A stretch of DNA of 64,000 nt from Apiotrichum sp. Y4204 (taxonomy: Eukaryota; Basidiomycota; Tremellomycetes; Trichosporonales; Trichosporonaceae). Location: contig JAMYHL010000115.1 in assembly GCA_025531455.1 (NCBI GenBank), positions 29,595 through 93,594 on the forward strand. Reading direction: 5' to 3'. Positions 1 to 12,018 of this stretch are shown here, in pieces (position 1 is the stretch's first letter; every line of letters starts with the position of its first letter). Under the pieces are notes generated by a model. It made no database searches and was not told where the DNA came from. It saw only the letters and a program-made list of their open reading frames with translations. Made by a program: the position numbers and the translations under genes.

Positions 1-2160
1 GGGGAAAACTCTGTGCTCACCGCAGCCTATACACTAATGTGGAGGACACTATCAACCCCGAGGACCTCATCTACCCCCGTGCCGTCACACGAGTGGGGAC
101 AAAGTACCAGTGCAACGTCATGACTGTCGAGGAGCAGGCGCGTGCCGAAGAAAAGCGGCAGGCCGTGCAGCTGACGCCTGCCGGGCCGTCGCGCATGATA
201 TGTGAGGTCGAACGATAGGACTATACTGACCGCCAGTGGAACGTGGATATGACCCGGGAGAGAAGAAGCACGAGTCTACAATAACGCTTATCAGCAAACC
301 GAGCGACGAACGTGGGTTTACGCACTGACGGTCCTGACTCCCAGTTACGAACTACATGGAGCGGGAGATGAAGCTCAAGATGCCTGTCCCGGCGTACGAT
401 GTTCGGCGTATGAACAAGGCGGTCGAGGCATTCACGGCTATGGGGTCCGAAAAGGCATTACAGCATATGCAGTCGCTCAAACTGGCAGACTTCAACCCTA
501 TCGAGGTGAGCAAGTCCTCGGGGGTTCACCAAGCTGACGTACAGTGGACTGCTGAGGAGACGCGCGTATTTGAGCAAATGTTGGATGTCTATGGTGGTCT
601 CAACGCGCACGCTACGGGCAAAGCGCTTGGCAAACGCCCATCTGAGGTTCTTAGATTCTCCTACATGTGGAAGAACAAGAAGCTCAAGACGGAAAACGAC
701 TTGATTCGCCAGCACCGCAAGGTGCATGCTGCCCACGCACGTAACAACCGTGGCACTCTCGGTCCGCCGTCGTTGGGCAAGATCCGCTCACGTGCGGAGT
801 CTGAAGTTTCTGACGACGAGGGTTCACTGTACAACGCGGCCTTCGTGTCGGAGAACCGCATGCAGTGCGCGGCTTGCTCGACACGAACCTCGAACGTGTG
901 GTGGAAGTGCCCGCGTGGCCTGCTGCAAGGCAACGCGATGTGCGAGTCATGCGGCTCAAACTACCGCAAGTATGGTGTCATTTCGTTTACCAAGGCAGAG
1001 GACGCTAAAGGTCCCCGCGGAGGCGACAAACCCCAGAAGGGCAAGCGTGCAAAGGGGGACACTGGAAGCGGGGCCTCGACCCCTGCCCCGCAGCCTGCGC
1101 CGAAACTTCCCCCGTGTGTCTGCTGTCGCAAGATGGAGCCCAAGGCTGCCATGGCACGGTGCAAGACGTGCACATTCTCGGCCCACAGTGGTGAGTGCCA
1201 GCTTCAGGTCGTCGAGCTGCAGTTAACCCCAACCCAGGATGCTACGGCATTCCCCCAGAGGAGATGGGCCCGGACTGGGAGTGCGAGCTGTGCGCCAACG
1301 CTCGCAACGAAGAAACACACATCGAGCCGCGCTGCATGATATGCCCGCGTGACAACTCCTTGTTGACCTCTCGCATCAAGAGCAAGAAACAGCCCGCCGA
1401 CTTTGACCTGCTGTCGGTCATGAAACCGACTGAGGGATGCCAATGGGCACATGTGCTCTGTGCGACGTGGCACCCGGAAGTGCAGTACACCAACGGAAAC
1501 ACGTTCAAGACGGTGGAGGGAGTGAGCACGATCGCCGACGAGAGATGGGACGCACCATGCGGGCTCTGCATGCAGGAAGACGGCGCGACGGTTCAATGCT
1601 CGGATTGCGGAATGGACGTGCATGTGTCCTGCGCCTGGCTCGCTGGCTACAAGCTCGGCTTTGAGATCACACTCGTCAAGCCCGGCAAGCGCGAGGTCGC
1701 CAACATAGCCAAGTTCAAGGACGAAGCCGGCGTTATGACTCCAGGAGTGTGGTGCAAGAACCACGATCTCTCGGGGCGTGTCATCCACGACATGTTCGAG
1801 GTCGACCCCGAAGCTGGCGAGAACGCGCTCCACGTTTACACGAGCCTGTACAAGACGATTCCGTCGACGGAGGGCTTTGCGCTGTTACGCAAGGCGCAGC
1901 GCCTGGATGTCGTCGAGGATCGTGTCAAGGAGGCCGAGGCGGTTGAGAAGGCCGAGGCGATGGACGTGGATGGAGATGTCCCACCTCCCCAGGTCAACGG
2001 TGGTGCGGAGGTGAAGCCGGTAGTCCACCACCGGACCTGCCTCTCGTGCGGCATCGACGTCTCGCCGATGTGGCATGGCTCCAGCTGCCACCGCTGCTGG
2101 TTTGCCGCCAGGGGCACAGGTACTGCTCCCGTTGCGTCCCTCACCGAGCCGGTGAGATAG
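1..2160 (+). CDS. SNT2: SNT2-like chromatin reader (ELM2/SANT, GATA finger, PHD and extended PHD), 5' partial
   Basis: The C-terminal part of a chromatin-associated protein, cut by the left window edge. Exons read as up to 201, 237-311, 345-1190 and 1238-2160, with introns of 35, 33 and 47 bp. The first two introns must be removed to avoid stops, and joining gives one continuous frame. In order the protein shows an ELM2-like stretch, a SANT/Myb segment (QWTAEETRVFEQMLDVYGG), a GATA-type finger (CAAC...CESC), a PHD finger (CVCC, CKTC, CELC) and an extended PHD (CPRD...WAHVLC...GLCMQ...CSDC...HVSC). A short Cys4 motif follows near the end (CLSCG...CHRCW). In yeasts, Snt2 binds modified histone H3 and recruits deacetylase or ubiquitin-ligase activity. 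That function is carried over from the family, not seen here. An upstream BAH domain is expected outside the window. Bases 1-25 may be coding or the tail of an intron ending CGCAG. Confidence 0.75.
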
Positions 2161-2847
2161 AGCCGTTGTTTGTACGCTAGAGGGATGTGGGGTGGACGTA
2201 GTGTCTCGATCTGTGGGCGTAATGCATGTACTTTTATGGAAGTTGCTGAGCATGGCTGACTGGGGGATTACCTCCTGACGAGCAGCTGAAAGACCCAGAT
2301 GAGCTCGACACATGGCGAACGAGAAGTACATCACCTCCATAAAGGGAGAGACTGTGCCGTACATTCTGTATGCTACTGTGCAGTACAAACTTTTTGTCCT
2401 TGTCGAAGGCCAAGACAAGCAGGGACTCCGAGTCGGCTCAAGCACTTCGAGTATAACAATTGAGCAACTCTTCAAGAAGCTCCCCACCAAGACAAATCAT
2501 TCCGGTCACCTCAACGCAACCCCCTCCTTTTCAAAACGAGATACCGCTTCCAAATCCAACCTCTCGCGCCCTCATTGCACGATAGTCTGTATACTACACA
2601 ACTCTCCCGCCTGTCCAGTGCCAACACACCTCCCCCCCCCCCCCCCACCCAAAAAAAAAACATCACAGACACCATAAATCTCAGATTTTTCGAATATGTA
2701 TCAACAATACTGTAAAAATCAAATGACACGGCCGAAGAACACCAAAAGAACAGCTACAAAAAAGAAAAAGCGACGGGCGACCAGCGCCCGCCACTCAGCA
2801 ACAAAAACGTTGAGCTTTGTTGAGAAACTCCTCTGTTTGAAACAGCC
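2161..2847. other. Convergent intergenic region with poly-C/poly-A tract
   Basis: The 3' ends of the SNT2-like gene and the AA11 gene face each other here. The only striking element is a homopolymer pair near 2632-2660, a run of about 15 C followed by 10 A. A small open frame on the plus strand (2312-2677) runs into this tract and has no recognisable protein features. I see no gene. Confidence 0.6.
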
Positions 2848-3858
2848 TTAGTGGGAGCGCGCGTGGCGGGCGCGCCTGTGGCGGGCTGCGCCTGTCGCGG
2901 CGGCCGCGGCGGCCGCGGCGGCCGACTTTGAGTGCGCGTATCCGCCGGCGACGAGGCCGCGGGTGTAGGCCTCGGCGATGGCCTTCTGGACTGCGGGATC
3001 CTTGAGGCACGGGGGCGTGGGCGGGACCTTGGTGGTCGTTGCGGGTGGCGGGGAGGGGGCTGCAGCCTTGGAGGTCGTGGCGGACTTTGTGGAGCTTGTG
3101 GCGGGCTTTGTGGAAGAGTTTGAAGAGCTCGCTGCGGGTTTGGTCGAGGCCGAAGTGCTGACGATGAGGACGGGAGGCGCCTTCGGGCCGCAGTTGCCCA
3201 CGGGGTCTGTTGTCGGATTACCGGCCAACACGACGTCTGGGCCCGGGTTGGGAATCATGACGTCTTTCATCTCGAGGGTTGCGCAACCGTTTCCGATATT
3301 CGCCTTGAAGATCTCGGGCCGCTTCGCCCAGGGAGTGGACGCCGCGCCAGAGCCAGAGCCGGGCTTGACGGAAACGGACGCGCAGTTCATGTACATTTCG
3401 CGTGCGCCAATTCTGTTGAACCACGACCACGCAAAGAGCGCGTCGCCGACCGGCGCGTCTCCGGGAACAGTAAACGACCACGTGCCCGAGCCCTGTATGG
3501 GGCAGTTACCGATCCATGTCTTGATGGCCGTAAAAGTGCGGCCCTGGTCGTAGGACAGAGAGGCCTGGCACGAGCCGCCGCCGTGGACCGCGCTGCCCTG
3601 AATTGTCATGTTGTACACCCCGCCCTGCGACCAAGTGGCGACCACCTGGCCCTGCGGCGTGCCGAGCACGCTGTGGTGGCCCTTGCACGGGAAATTGGCC
3701 CCGGAAGCCGCGAGCGGGCTGACATAGTCGTAGTCTGGGTTTGTGGTGAACTTGTTGCCCTTGTTGCGGAGGGCGGGGGGCCACGCCATCTCCATGTGTG
3801 CGAGGGCCGGGGCGGCCGCGAGGAGGCCGACGAAGAGCGAGGAGAGGTTGACCATCAT
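2848..3858 (-). CDS. Secreted AA11-family lytic polysaccharide monooxygenase
   Basis: Predicted copper enzyme that oxidatively cleaves chitin-like polysaccharide outside the cell. It is a single exon. The start is ATG at 3858, or the second ATG at 3855; both give a classic signal peptide ending APALA, cleaved before His. Family marks seen: the N-terminal HMEM...P of the mature protein, NFPCKGHH, GSAVHGGGSCQ and REMYMNCA. The mature N-terminal His and the His of SAVHGG (about mature residue 72) would form the histidine brace, and the Tyr of MYMNCA the axial site. After the roughly 220-residue catalytic domain comes a Ser/Thr/Pro/Lys linker, a short conserved-looking segment (CLKDPAVQKAIAEAYTRGL), a run of nine Ala encoded by a GCC repeat, and an Arg/His-rich end. 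Family assignment rests on motifs. Chitin specificity is known for AA11 enzymes but inferred here. Confidence 0.82.
   Translation of the reverse strand: MMVNLSSLFVGLLAAAPALAHMEMAWPPALRNKGNKFTTNPDYDYVSPLAASGANFPCKGHHSVLGTPQGQVVATWSQGGVYNMTIQGSAVHGGGSCQASLSYDQGRTFTAIKTWIGNCPIQGSGTWSFTVPGDAPVGDALFAWSWFNRIGAREMYMNCASVSVKPGSGSGAASTPWAKRPEIFKANIGNGCATLEMKDVMIPNPGPDVVLAGNPTTDPVGNCGPKAPPVLIVSTSASTKPAASSSNSSTKPATSSTKSATTSKAAAPSPPPATTTKVPPTPPCLKDPAVQKAIAEAYTRGLVAGGYAHSKSAAAAAAAAATGAARHRRARHARSH
2893..2926. repeat. GCC/GGC trinucleotide repeat in the AA11 gene
   Basis: A GC-only trinucleotide run encodes the poly-alanine stretch near the C-terminus of the AA11 protein. It probably varies in length between strains, which is inference. 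Confidence 0.7.
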
Positions 3859-5891
3859 GTGGAGACAAGGTTGACGGTTGGGAGGAGAAAGAGGGAGAGG
3901 GAGTGGTGGTGGAAGGAGCGTGTCCGCGAGACCGGCTCGGGTTGAAGGATAGAGACAGAGGGGGGATGGAGGGGGATGGCTGGGGAGTTCCTCCCCCACC
4001 TGCATCGTTATATACCTTTGGCGAGAGCACTTTGTGAGTCTATGTCCGGGGTATCTGGTGGGTGTGGTGAGTGTTTCTCGACGCGACAAGATTTCTCGAC
4101 GCGCCAGGAGTTGTCCGATCACATACTCTCAAAAGGCCTCACCCCGCCAGTCCGACGCGTGTTCCTGTTCCAGAGCCCGTCGCAGTCCTTTCCCCGTGGC
4201 GCGCCATTGTTCTCTCTGTTCTAGCGTCAGGTAAAGAATGCAGACTACCCTTCTGCCCTGCAACGCCGGTGCCCGCGGCCCGTCTCGAATCGGATTAGCG
4301 GGGTTTGGTACTCCTCACCTCGAACTGGATGGTATCTCATTCATTCATGTCTTCTTGAGCAATGAAAATGAATCGCGGCCGGCACCTAGGTACCAAAGCA
4401 CTAGAACGCCACATTCCTGATGACCTGTGGGATGTGGTTGGGTGGGTTGGGTTGGGCTTCGCGGGCCGGAGTGGCACGGCCGTCTGCGAATGTGGCGCGA
4501 CGCGTGTGTCAAGAAATCCAGAGACACACCAGCCAACACACACGGAGAGAGATGAGGACGCCTTTGTCCATTGTTGGAACGGCCCAACGTCACAGGTCGG
4601 CATCAGACACGCAGTACGTACAGGTATACAGGTTATTGGGAGCAAACGGAGATGTGGCGTCCCCACCTTCCGTTCAGCAGAGCAGCAAGCCTCGCATTGC
4701 GGTTAGTGGCAGTCAGTCAAGTGGTCAAAGGATCCCAACGCAGCTTACATTAACCAGCCATGAGGTGACGAGCAGCCTGATGACCGCCGCCCACGACAGC
4801 CATACGGTATAACAACGATGCCAAGCCGCCGGCCGGCGTGTTTGCCGACGCGAGGACTCGACCCCAGCATGAAGACGCATGGTGCAGCTTCAGACGCGGC
4901 CATGCGCGCATCCCGCTCTTGAATACGACACCATGCTGGCAGCTGAAATACCATTCACCTAGCGTGGCTGGCTGGCATCATTGTGAGTATAGAAGCGCGT
5001 TTCACTCGCGATCCAGGAAATAAAGAGGGCGTTCCTAGACCGGGCCACCACCCAATTACACATTACCGCTGAGATCGTGTCCGTGCACACCCCCTGTCGT
5101 AAGCCACGCCGAGTAAGGCTTGGACCACATGCCAAACGTTGGGAGCTGGCTTGTAGGGACCGGTTAAGAGCGCAATCAATCATTGTTCTGCGACTAACCC
5201 GGTTCTGAGGCACGAAAAAAAAAGCCATTGTGGGCCCTCTACGCCCCCAGAGACGCCAACGTCCCAAGTCCCAAGTCCCAGATCTCACAACGATCCAGGA
5301 CGTTGTCGGTCGCGGTACTGGGGTTTGAGATGGGTGGGCGAGCGGGCCGGGAGAAACAGTGGCGGGCAATCTGTGGGGTACAGCATCATTGGAGCAGGGG
5401 AGGTGCTTTATCAGTCGCGAGATACCGAGATACCATGCCGTGCGCCAAGGAGGTCACGGGCCGGGCACGACACTTTACACCCCTTTGGCATTGTCTCCTC
5501 GGTCATGACTACATGACCCGACCGCAACCCTCGACCTCCAGTTTGCCTCCTCGAGTCTGCATCCCCCGTTGATCCCCTCCTTCGCGGTCTCTCCACCAGC
5601 CATCGCCCATTTGCCGTTGCACCTCGGAGCTTCGAGCTTCAGAGTCTCAAGACCTTCACAGCTTCAGACCTTCACAGCTTCAGACCTTCACAGCTTCAGA
5701 CCTTCACAGCTTCAGACCTTCACAGCTTCAGACCTTCACAGCTTCAGACCTTCACAGCTTCAGACCTTGCGCGATTGCCGTTCTCGCCATCTCACCATCG
5801 CACGTCGGCCCTCTTGGATTAATTGGATTCCGCCCCTCCGTCCTTTTCCTCCCGCACGCATTGAAAAAGGTGTCCGCAATCGCGGGCGTCC
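3859..5891. other. 2-kb non-coding region upstream of the AA11 gene
   Basis: This stretch would hold the promoter and 5' leader of the minus-strand AA11 gene, with a purine-rich plus strand at about 3880-3970. It has only short, shadow-like open frames. The one structured element is the 16-bp minisatellite at 5653-5768. I found no protein motif or spliceable gene. Confidence 0.5.
5653..5768. repeat. 16-bp minisatellite, seven exact copies
   Basis: The unit ccttcacagcttcaga is repeated head to tail seven times without a mismatch, starting at 5653, 5669, 5685, 5701, 5717, 5733 and 5749. A partial eighth unit follows. Because 16 is not a multiple of 3, the array stays open in some frames but is not a protein repeat. 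It lies about 120 bp from the tRNA-Phe gene. Confidence 0.95.
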
Positions 5892-5977
5892 TGGAGCCAG
5901 GGTGGATCGAACACCCGACCTAGCGATATGATAACTGATACTTCAGTCGCTCGCTCTCCCAGCTGAGCTATGTCTCC
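5892..5977 (-). tRNA. tRNA-Phe (GAA) with 13-nt intron
   Basis: The minus strand folds as a tRNA. Acceptor GGAGACA pairs with TGGCTCC, with one A-G mismatch at pair 5. The D arm is GCTC...GAGC, the anticodon stem AGCGA/TCGCT, and the T arm GGGTG-TTCGATC-CACCC with A as discriminator. The anticodon loop reads CTGAAG, then a 13-nt intron in the canonical place after position 37, then A. This gives anticodon GAA. The A and B box promoter sequences are internal, as usual for polymerase III genes. Confidence 0.88.
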
Positions 5978-6528
5978 GGAACGTGGGGGGGTTTTGGGGC
6001 GCGTGGGGGGTTAATCGGAGAGAGGGGGCGAGGGGGCGAGGGGGAGAGGAAGAGGGGGGAAGAGAGGAAATGGGAACTGAGAAATGTGGGAGGGGGGGAG
6101 GGGAGTGCGAGGCCGGGAGACACAGATCGGGGCCGTGATCGAGGTCGTGGTTGAGAGGAAAAGGGGAACATGTTGATCAATAAAGGATAAGGCCACACGC
6201 AGAGGCACGGGGCAGGACGAGGTTTCTTCAATAATGTGGAGACGAGAGCTCGAGTCGTACGGACGGTTCCTCCCACCAAAAGTCCTACATGGCTCTCTTC
6301 TGTTCAATGACAGCCATTGGTATGCGACGAGCGTGTTAGTGGGCGAGCTCACTTCGAGGATCGACCCGCTCGTTCCAGGAAATGGCGCCTCTTCTCCGCT
6401 TCCTTTCGTCCTCTTCTGCGCCGGTGTATACTTACGGTGTTACAAAGGGGAAATACGTCCCGAGACGCGTCGCGCGTCGCGCGTCGACGCGCTGACGCGC
6501 CGAGGCCGCCAAAACCATCGACAGCGCG
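5978..6528. other. Spacer between tRNA-Phe and tRNA-Gly
   Basis: Non-coding spacer between two divergently oriented tRNA genes. It is G-rich on the plus strand at 5985-6110. The long plus-strand frame starting at 6234 runs through the tRNA-Gly gene and antisense to the dehydrogenase, so it is not a gene. Confidence 0.55.
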
Positions 6529-6606
6529 ACATCGTTGGTGAAACGGTATCATGCGTCGTTGCCAGGCAGCCTCGACGCGGCAGGGGTTCGACTCCCTTAC
6601 GATGTA
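6529..6606 (+). tRNA. tRNA-Gly (GCC) with 7-nt intron
   Basis: Acceptor ACATCGT pairs perfectly with ACGATGT, followed by discriminator A. The D arm is GTG...CAT, the anticodon stem CGTCG/CGACG, and the T arm AGGGG-TTCGACT-CCCTT with one G-T wobble. The loop TTGCCA is followed by a 7-nt insertion and T, so the anticodon is GCC with a very small intron at the canonical site. Confidence 0.87.
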
Positions 6607-7038
6607 GGCGGGCCGATACGGAGTGTAGCGGTTCTCTTTTTGAACCCCGGGGTGCGGGTAGACCGGCTAGAGCGCTAGGGCCGGAGGGGGACTTGAAGAC
6701 TAGAGGACTGGAGCTCACGATTGCGGAGCGATACAGCACAACTGGGTATCAGATGGGTCCGCAGAGCCAGGAAAACGAACGCTCGGAACTCGACATCGTC
6801 CATTTGCATCGAGAGAACGTGACCAGCGACGGGCGACAATGCTGCAGTTGGATAAGGGCTGCTTCCTATTCTGTCATGAGTGGCAACTCGCGAGGCTCCG
6901 CTTCAGGCTGGTCAGTTCTTGTCAGTCGACGCGTTTGTCAGTACAGAGTCCCTTACCTATCACAGTACGTTGAAGGCTCCTCTCAGATGTATCGCAGAGC
7001 GTTCCTCCATCCCTGTCCTACAAACTCCGCCGCTCGTC
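6607..7038. other. Non-coding stretch between tRNA-Gly and the SDR gene
   Basis: No gene is supported here. It holds the 3' flank of the tRNA-Gly and the presumed 3' UTR of the minus-strand dehydrogenase. Confidence 0.5.
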
Positions 7039-8302
<1,264 letters not shown>

Positions 8303-8821
8303 TTCTTGAGTTCTTGAGAGTATGTACCGTTTCTTGGGAACGAGTCTGTGTCTTATAGCTTACCAGCTTCGGGTACTCCGACTCCCGCTGCCCACTGTCT
8401 CCGGGCCATTGATACTTTGTCGTTCCGATCCGAGGTTGTTGACACCCCCACACTTGCAATCCCCGCGTCCGCGTGACCTCATCGCGGGCCGGACCGGACT
8501 TCGGCGACTATTATTATCATTAGATTACTGAATGGTTGCCGAGTGAGGCTCTATTGTTCTGCAACGTCGCAGGGTACCGTTGTGCGGCAATGCGCGGCAA
8601 CGGACAATGGAAAGACAATAGCAGATGGTTGGTAGTGCACTGCTTAGTGCCTGCCCCCCCAACTGGTCCACTCGGGCTTTCGTCATGCATGAATGCACCT
8701 TCTCGGAGACGGTCCGACACCGAGCACCAACACAACCACGTCAATAAATGTGCCTGGACCCAAACTGCGCTTCTTCATCCATATCATTGCATCACTGGGA
8801 TCCCTACAAGATGCAGTACCC
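8303..8821. other. Intergenic region between SDR promoter and eIF3b 3' end
   Basis: About 520 bp upstream of the dehydrogenase start and downstream of the eIF3b stop, with both genes on the minus strand. I see no coding potential and no clear element. Confidence 0.5.
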
Positions 8822-11158
8822 CTACTCCACAATCTCCTCCGTCTCGCCGAGGAGCTCCTCGACGAGCTCCTCGACCTTCTCGGTCTGGTCCTCAGCGACG
8901 CCGGCGGCGCGGTGGAGGATGATGCCACGGGCGGCGCGGGCGGCGGCGAGGCGCTCGTTGGCGCGTTTCCGGAACGTGTTCCACTCGGCAATGTCGCGCT
9001 CGCGCTGGGCAAGCTTCTCGGCGCTGCCGGCGAGGTTCTCGGCCACGTCGGCCTCCTCGAAGAGACGCGAGTACTCCTTGAGCTCCTTGCGCACCTTGCG
9101 CTGCTGGTCCTTGCTCAGGAGCGTTGCCGGGCGGTTGCGCCAGGCAAACTGCTTAAACTTGTCCTGCGACTCGTGCAGCAGCTGCTGGCCCTTAAAGTCC
9201 CAGATGTTGAAGCCCGGCTCGGGAGTCGAGCGCCACGCCGACGCCCACGAGGCGAGGTAGCGACCAGACGGGTCCCAAGCCATGTCGGTGACACCGTAGT
9301 GCTCGACAACGGCAAGCTGCTGGACGTTGGCTCCGGGGTCGGTGACTTCCTTCTTGTCCGTGTCGGCAAGAGTAAAGTCGAGGTCCCAGAACTCAATGTC
9401 GCACTTGGCAGCCGAGCCCATAGTGGCGAGCACAATGTGGCGACCGCGGGGCGACCACATGAGCGTGTTGGCGACCTTGCCCTCGAGGTGCTTGAAGGCG
9501 GTGAAGTCGCCCTTCTTGGGGTCGGGGTGGTAGAACGAGACAGTGTACTTGATGACGGCACCGGGGACGTTCTGGCCAAAGTTGGGGTCGTTGGTCGAGA
9601 CAATGGCAAAGCGCTGTCCATTGGGCTCCCAGGCAAAGGTGGGGACGTAGTCCTTGTGCTCGATGACCTCGACGGGGTAGTCCTTCTCGCGGAGACGGAA
9701 GAGCTCGAGGTTGCAGAAGGTGGCCTTCTTGCTCTTGGCCTTGCGGGCGTGGCGGTCGACCTTGACGCAGAGGTAGTCGCCCTGGTTCTGCCAGTAAAAC
9801 TTGCACTGAGAATTAGCATAAAGCCTTATGATACACGACTTACGTCGGTGACGTTGAAGAGGTTCTTGGAACGGAGCACGTTGCGCGAGGGGATGGTCAT
9901 GAGGTTGACACGGGCAGGCTGGTTCTGGGCCTCGGGGCTCCAGTACGCGAGCATGCACTCCTTGCCCTTGCCGGCCTTGCGGGCGGCCCAGTCCTTGTCG
10001 CTCATGGGGCACCACTCAAAGTCCTGGACACCCTCAATCTTGACACTCTTCTTGTCGAGGAGGCCCATGCTGGGCACCTCGTAGACCTGGATGGCCGAGC
10101 CGACGATGCAGCGCGCGACGTACTGGTCGTCAGGCGAGAAGCGGAACACGGGCCATGACTGCTGCGGGCGCGAGCCATCGGCGGGGGGCTTGTCGGCCGG
10201 GAAGGTACGGAGCACCTTCTGGGTGCGGATGTCCCAAATGACAAACTGATGGCCCTCGTCCTCGGGGCCAAAGGTCTCGCGGAGCGCGGGGTGCGACTCG
10301 AGGTTGGTGAGGGGCTCCTCGGACCACGTGACGAGGTAGTTTTCGCAGGGCGAGAACTGAATGAGGCGGACACCCGGGTGGGTGAAACGAAGCGCGTGGA
10401 CACCAACAGCGCCGTCGAGCTTGGGACCCGACCAGAGCGCAACACCGACACGGTGGAGCGATGCGAGGTGGGTACCGTTAGGCGACCACTGGAGGTACAG
10501 CTCTCCCCACTTGGAGTTCTTGACCGGCTTGTTGTCCTCGGAGCGGACGAGCTCGGCGTTGCCGTTGCGGCCGTTCCACCAAAGGTTGACGTCCTGGTCG
10601 CGGAAGGTGAGGTACTGGTCGCGGCCGGCGGGGTCCGAGAGCCACGAGCGGAGGTGCTCGCGCTCGGCATAGGGGCGCTCGCGCCATCCGGGGGGCAGCT
10701 CACCCTCGCCGACGGGCATGTTTGCAAAGCGCTCAATGTCGCCAAAGCGGTTCACGTGCAGCTGGTTCTTACCAAAGCTGGCGCCGTCGAGGGCACGGAG
10801 CGCATTCTCCGCCTGTGCGCGGTCCGGGTAGGTGAGGAACAAAAAGCCCTTGTTGCTCTTGTCCTCCCACGGCATGTTGAGGTGGTCGGCCTCGATCGGC
10901 GCGCCGAGCTTGGCAAACAGCTGCAAAAGACGGTCAACCAGACGCTGCTTCTTCGACTCGTCAATCAGAGGGATGTTGTCCACAACGAGCACATTCTCAA
11001 AGCCCTGCTGTGTGTCGACGGCAAACCTGGCGTTAGCGGCGGTTGGAGAGAACTGCTCAAACGCACTTTTGCTCAATCTCGGCATAGCCCTCCTCGAGCT
11101 CGGCCTCGATGTCTCTCCGCTCCTCTTCGCTGAATTCGCTAAGGTCGACCTTGGTCAT
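8822..11158 (-). CDS. PRT1: Translation initiation factor eIF3 subunit b
   Basis: Core scaffold of the eIF3 complex that binds the 40S ribosome during initiation. Exons 11158-11067, 11026-9844 and 9805-8822 (introns of 40 and 37 bp) give about 752 residues, near the usual fungal size. The N-terminus is a short acidic helix (MTKVDLSEFSEEERRDIEAE). Next is an RRM starting FENVLVVDNIPLIDE, which in the family contacts eIF3j. A long WD40-like beta-propeller follows, with repeats such as LQWSPNGTHLAS, FRFSPDDQYVARC, FAWEPNGQRFAIVS, LMWSPRGRHIVLA and MAWDPSGRYLAS. The C-terminus is a charged helix (RKVRKELKEYSRLFEEAD...) that in yeast binds the i and g subunits. The start is fixed by the conserved N-terminal helix. 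The antisense frames over this gene are shadows. Confidence 0.95.
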
Positions 11159-12018
11159 TTTGGATGGTGATGGTGGTGGTGGTGGATGGATGAGGGACCG
11201 AGATGGCGCTGACGAGGCAAGACAAAAGGAAGAGTGAAAAAGTCGGACACGGAGGACGCGGATCGCGCGTTGTGGCTCGACCAAAATCGTGCAGATGTCG
11301 CGTGGCGGAAATAGCGCAATAACGCCGGGAGTGTGGCATTTGGAAGGTCAGTTCTCATTATGAGCCCCCCAGGCTTCTCCCCTGAGCTCTTGAGCTCTTG
11401 AGGCCGCCGCCGCGCCCAGGAGGGTGGGACCGTTGCGGTGACGACTATTCCTGACGTGTTCTTTAGCAATTGTAGCTGCATGCATTTTCGGAAGCTGCAT
11501 CATGTGCATTTAAGAGTCTAAACCGGGCTTGAGCGCTGTTGCTCATTCCGGGCAAGAATGGACTGGGTGCCCTTGTGGAGTACTGAGTGTGGCAGTCGGG
11601 GCCGACAGTTTGTGGCACACTGCCAAGCGATCAAGATGTGCCACACATGCCACACTACTGAGATCCAGATCCAGATGACGACCGTGGCTGACAGATGCAA
11701 TGCAACAACACTCCCAATCACTCTCTCCCACACGCTTTCTCGATATGCACTCTCTCTCTCCATCTCGCTCATTGCAACGGGCATCTGCGATATTGGCATA
11801 GGAAAAGGGTTACACAATGGATGGATGAAACTTGGAACGTATAACGTAGAACGTGGAACGGGTCGTGATTAGCAGCATGGCAGGATCAGAACGTCATCTC
11901 GGCGTGTGGGCTGGTGGCTGCGGCGCGGGCTTGGCCTTTCGTGAAGGGCGTAGGGGATGTGAATGGGAAGTAGAGGGTGAGGGTGAAGGGGGGATGAAGT
12001 AGCCGAGAGACGTTCAAA
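11159..12018. other. Intergenic region upstream of eIF3b
   Basis: About 860 bp holding the eIF3b promoter and leader (CACCACCATCACCATC-rich on the minus strand just before the start) and the 3' flank of the Yop1-like gene. I see no gene. Confidence 0.5.

Noticed and set aside
2312..2677. 121-residue open frame after the SNT2-like gene
   Set aside because: It crosses a C/A homopolymer tract, lacks recognisable features and sits where a 3' UTR is expected.
8693..10084. 463-residue plus-strand open frame
   Set aside because: Antisense shadow of eIF3b exons 2 and 3. The Leu/Val-rich translation follows from the eIF3b codon usage.
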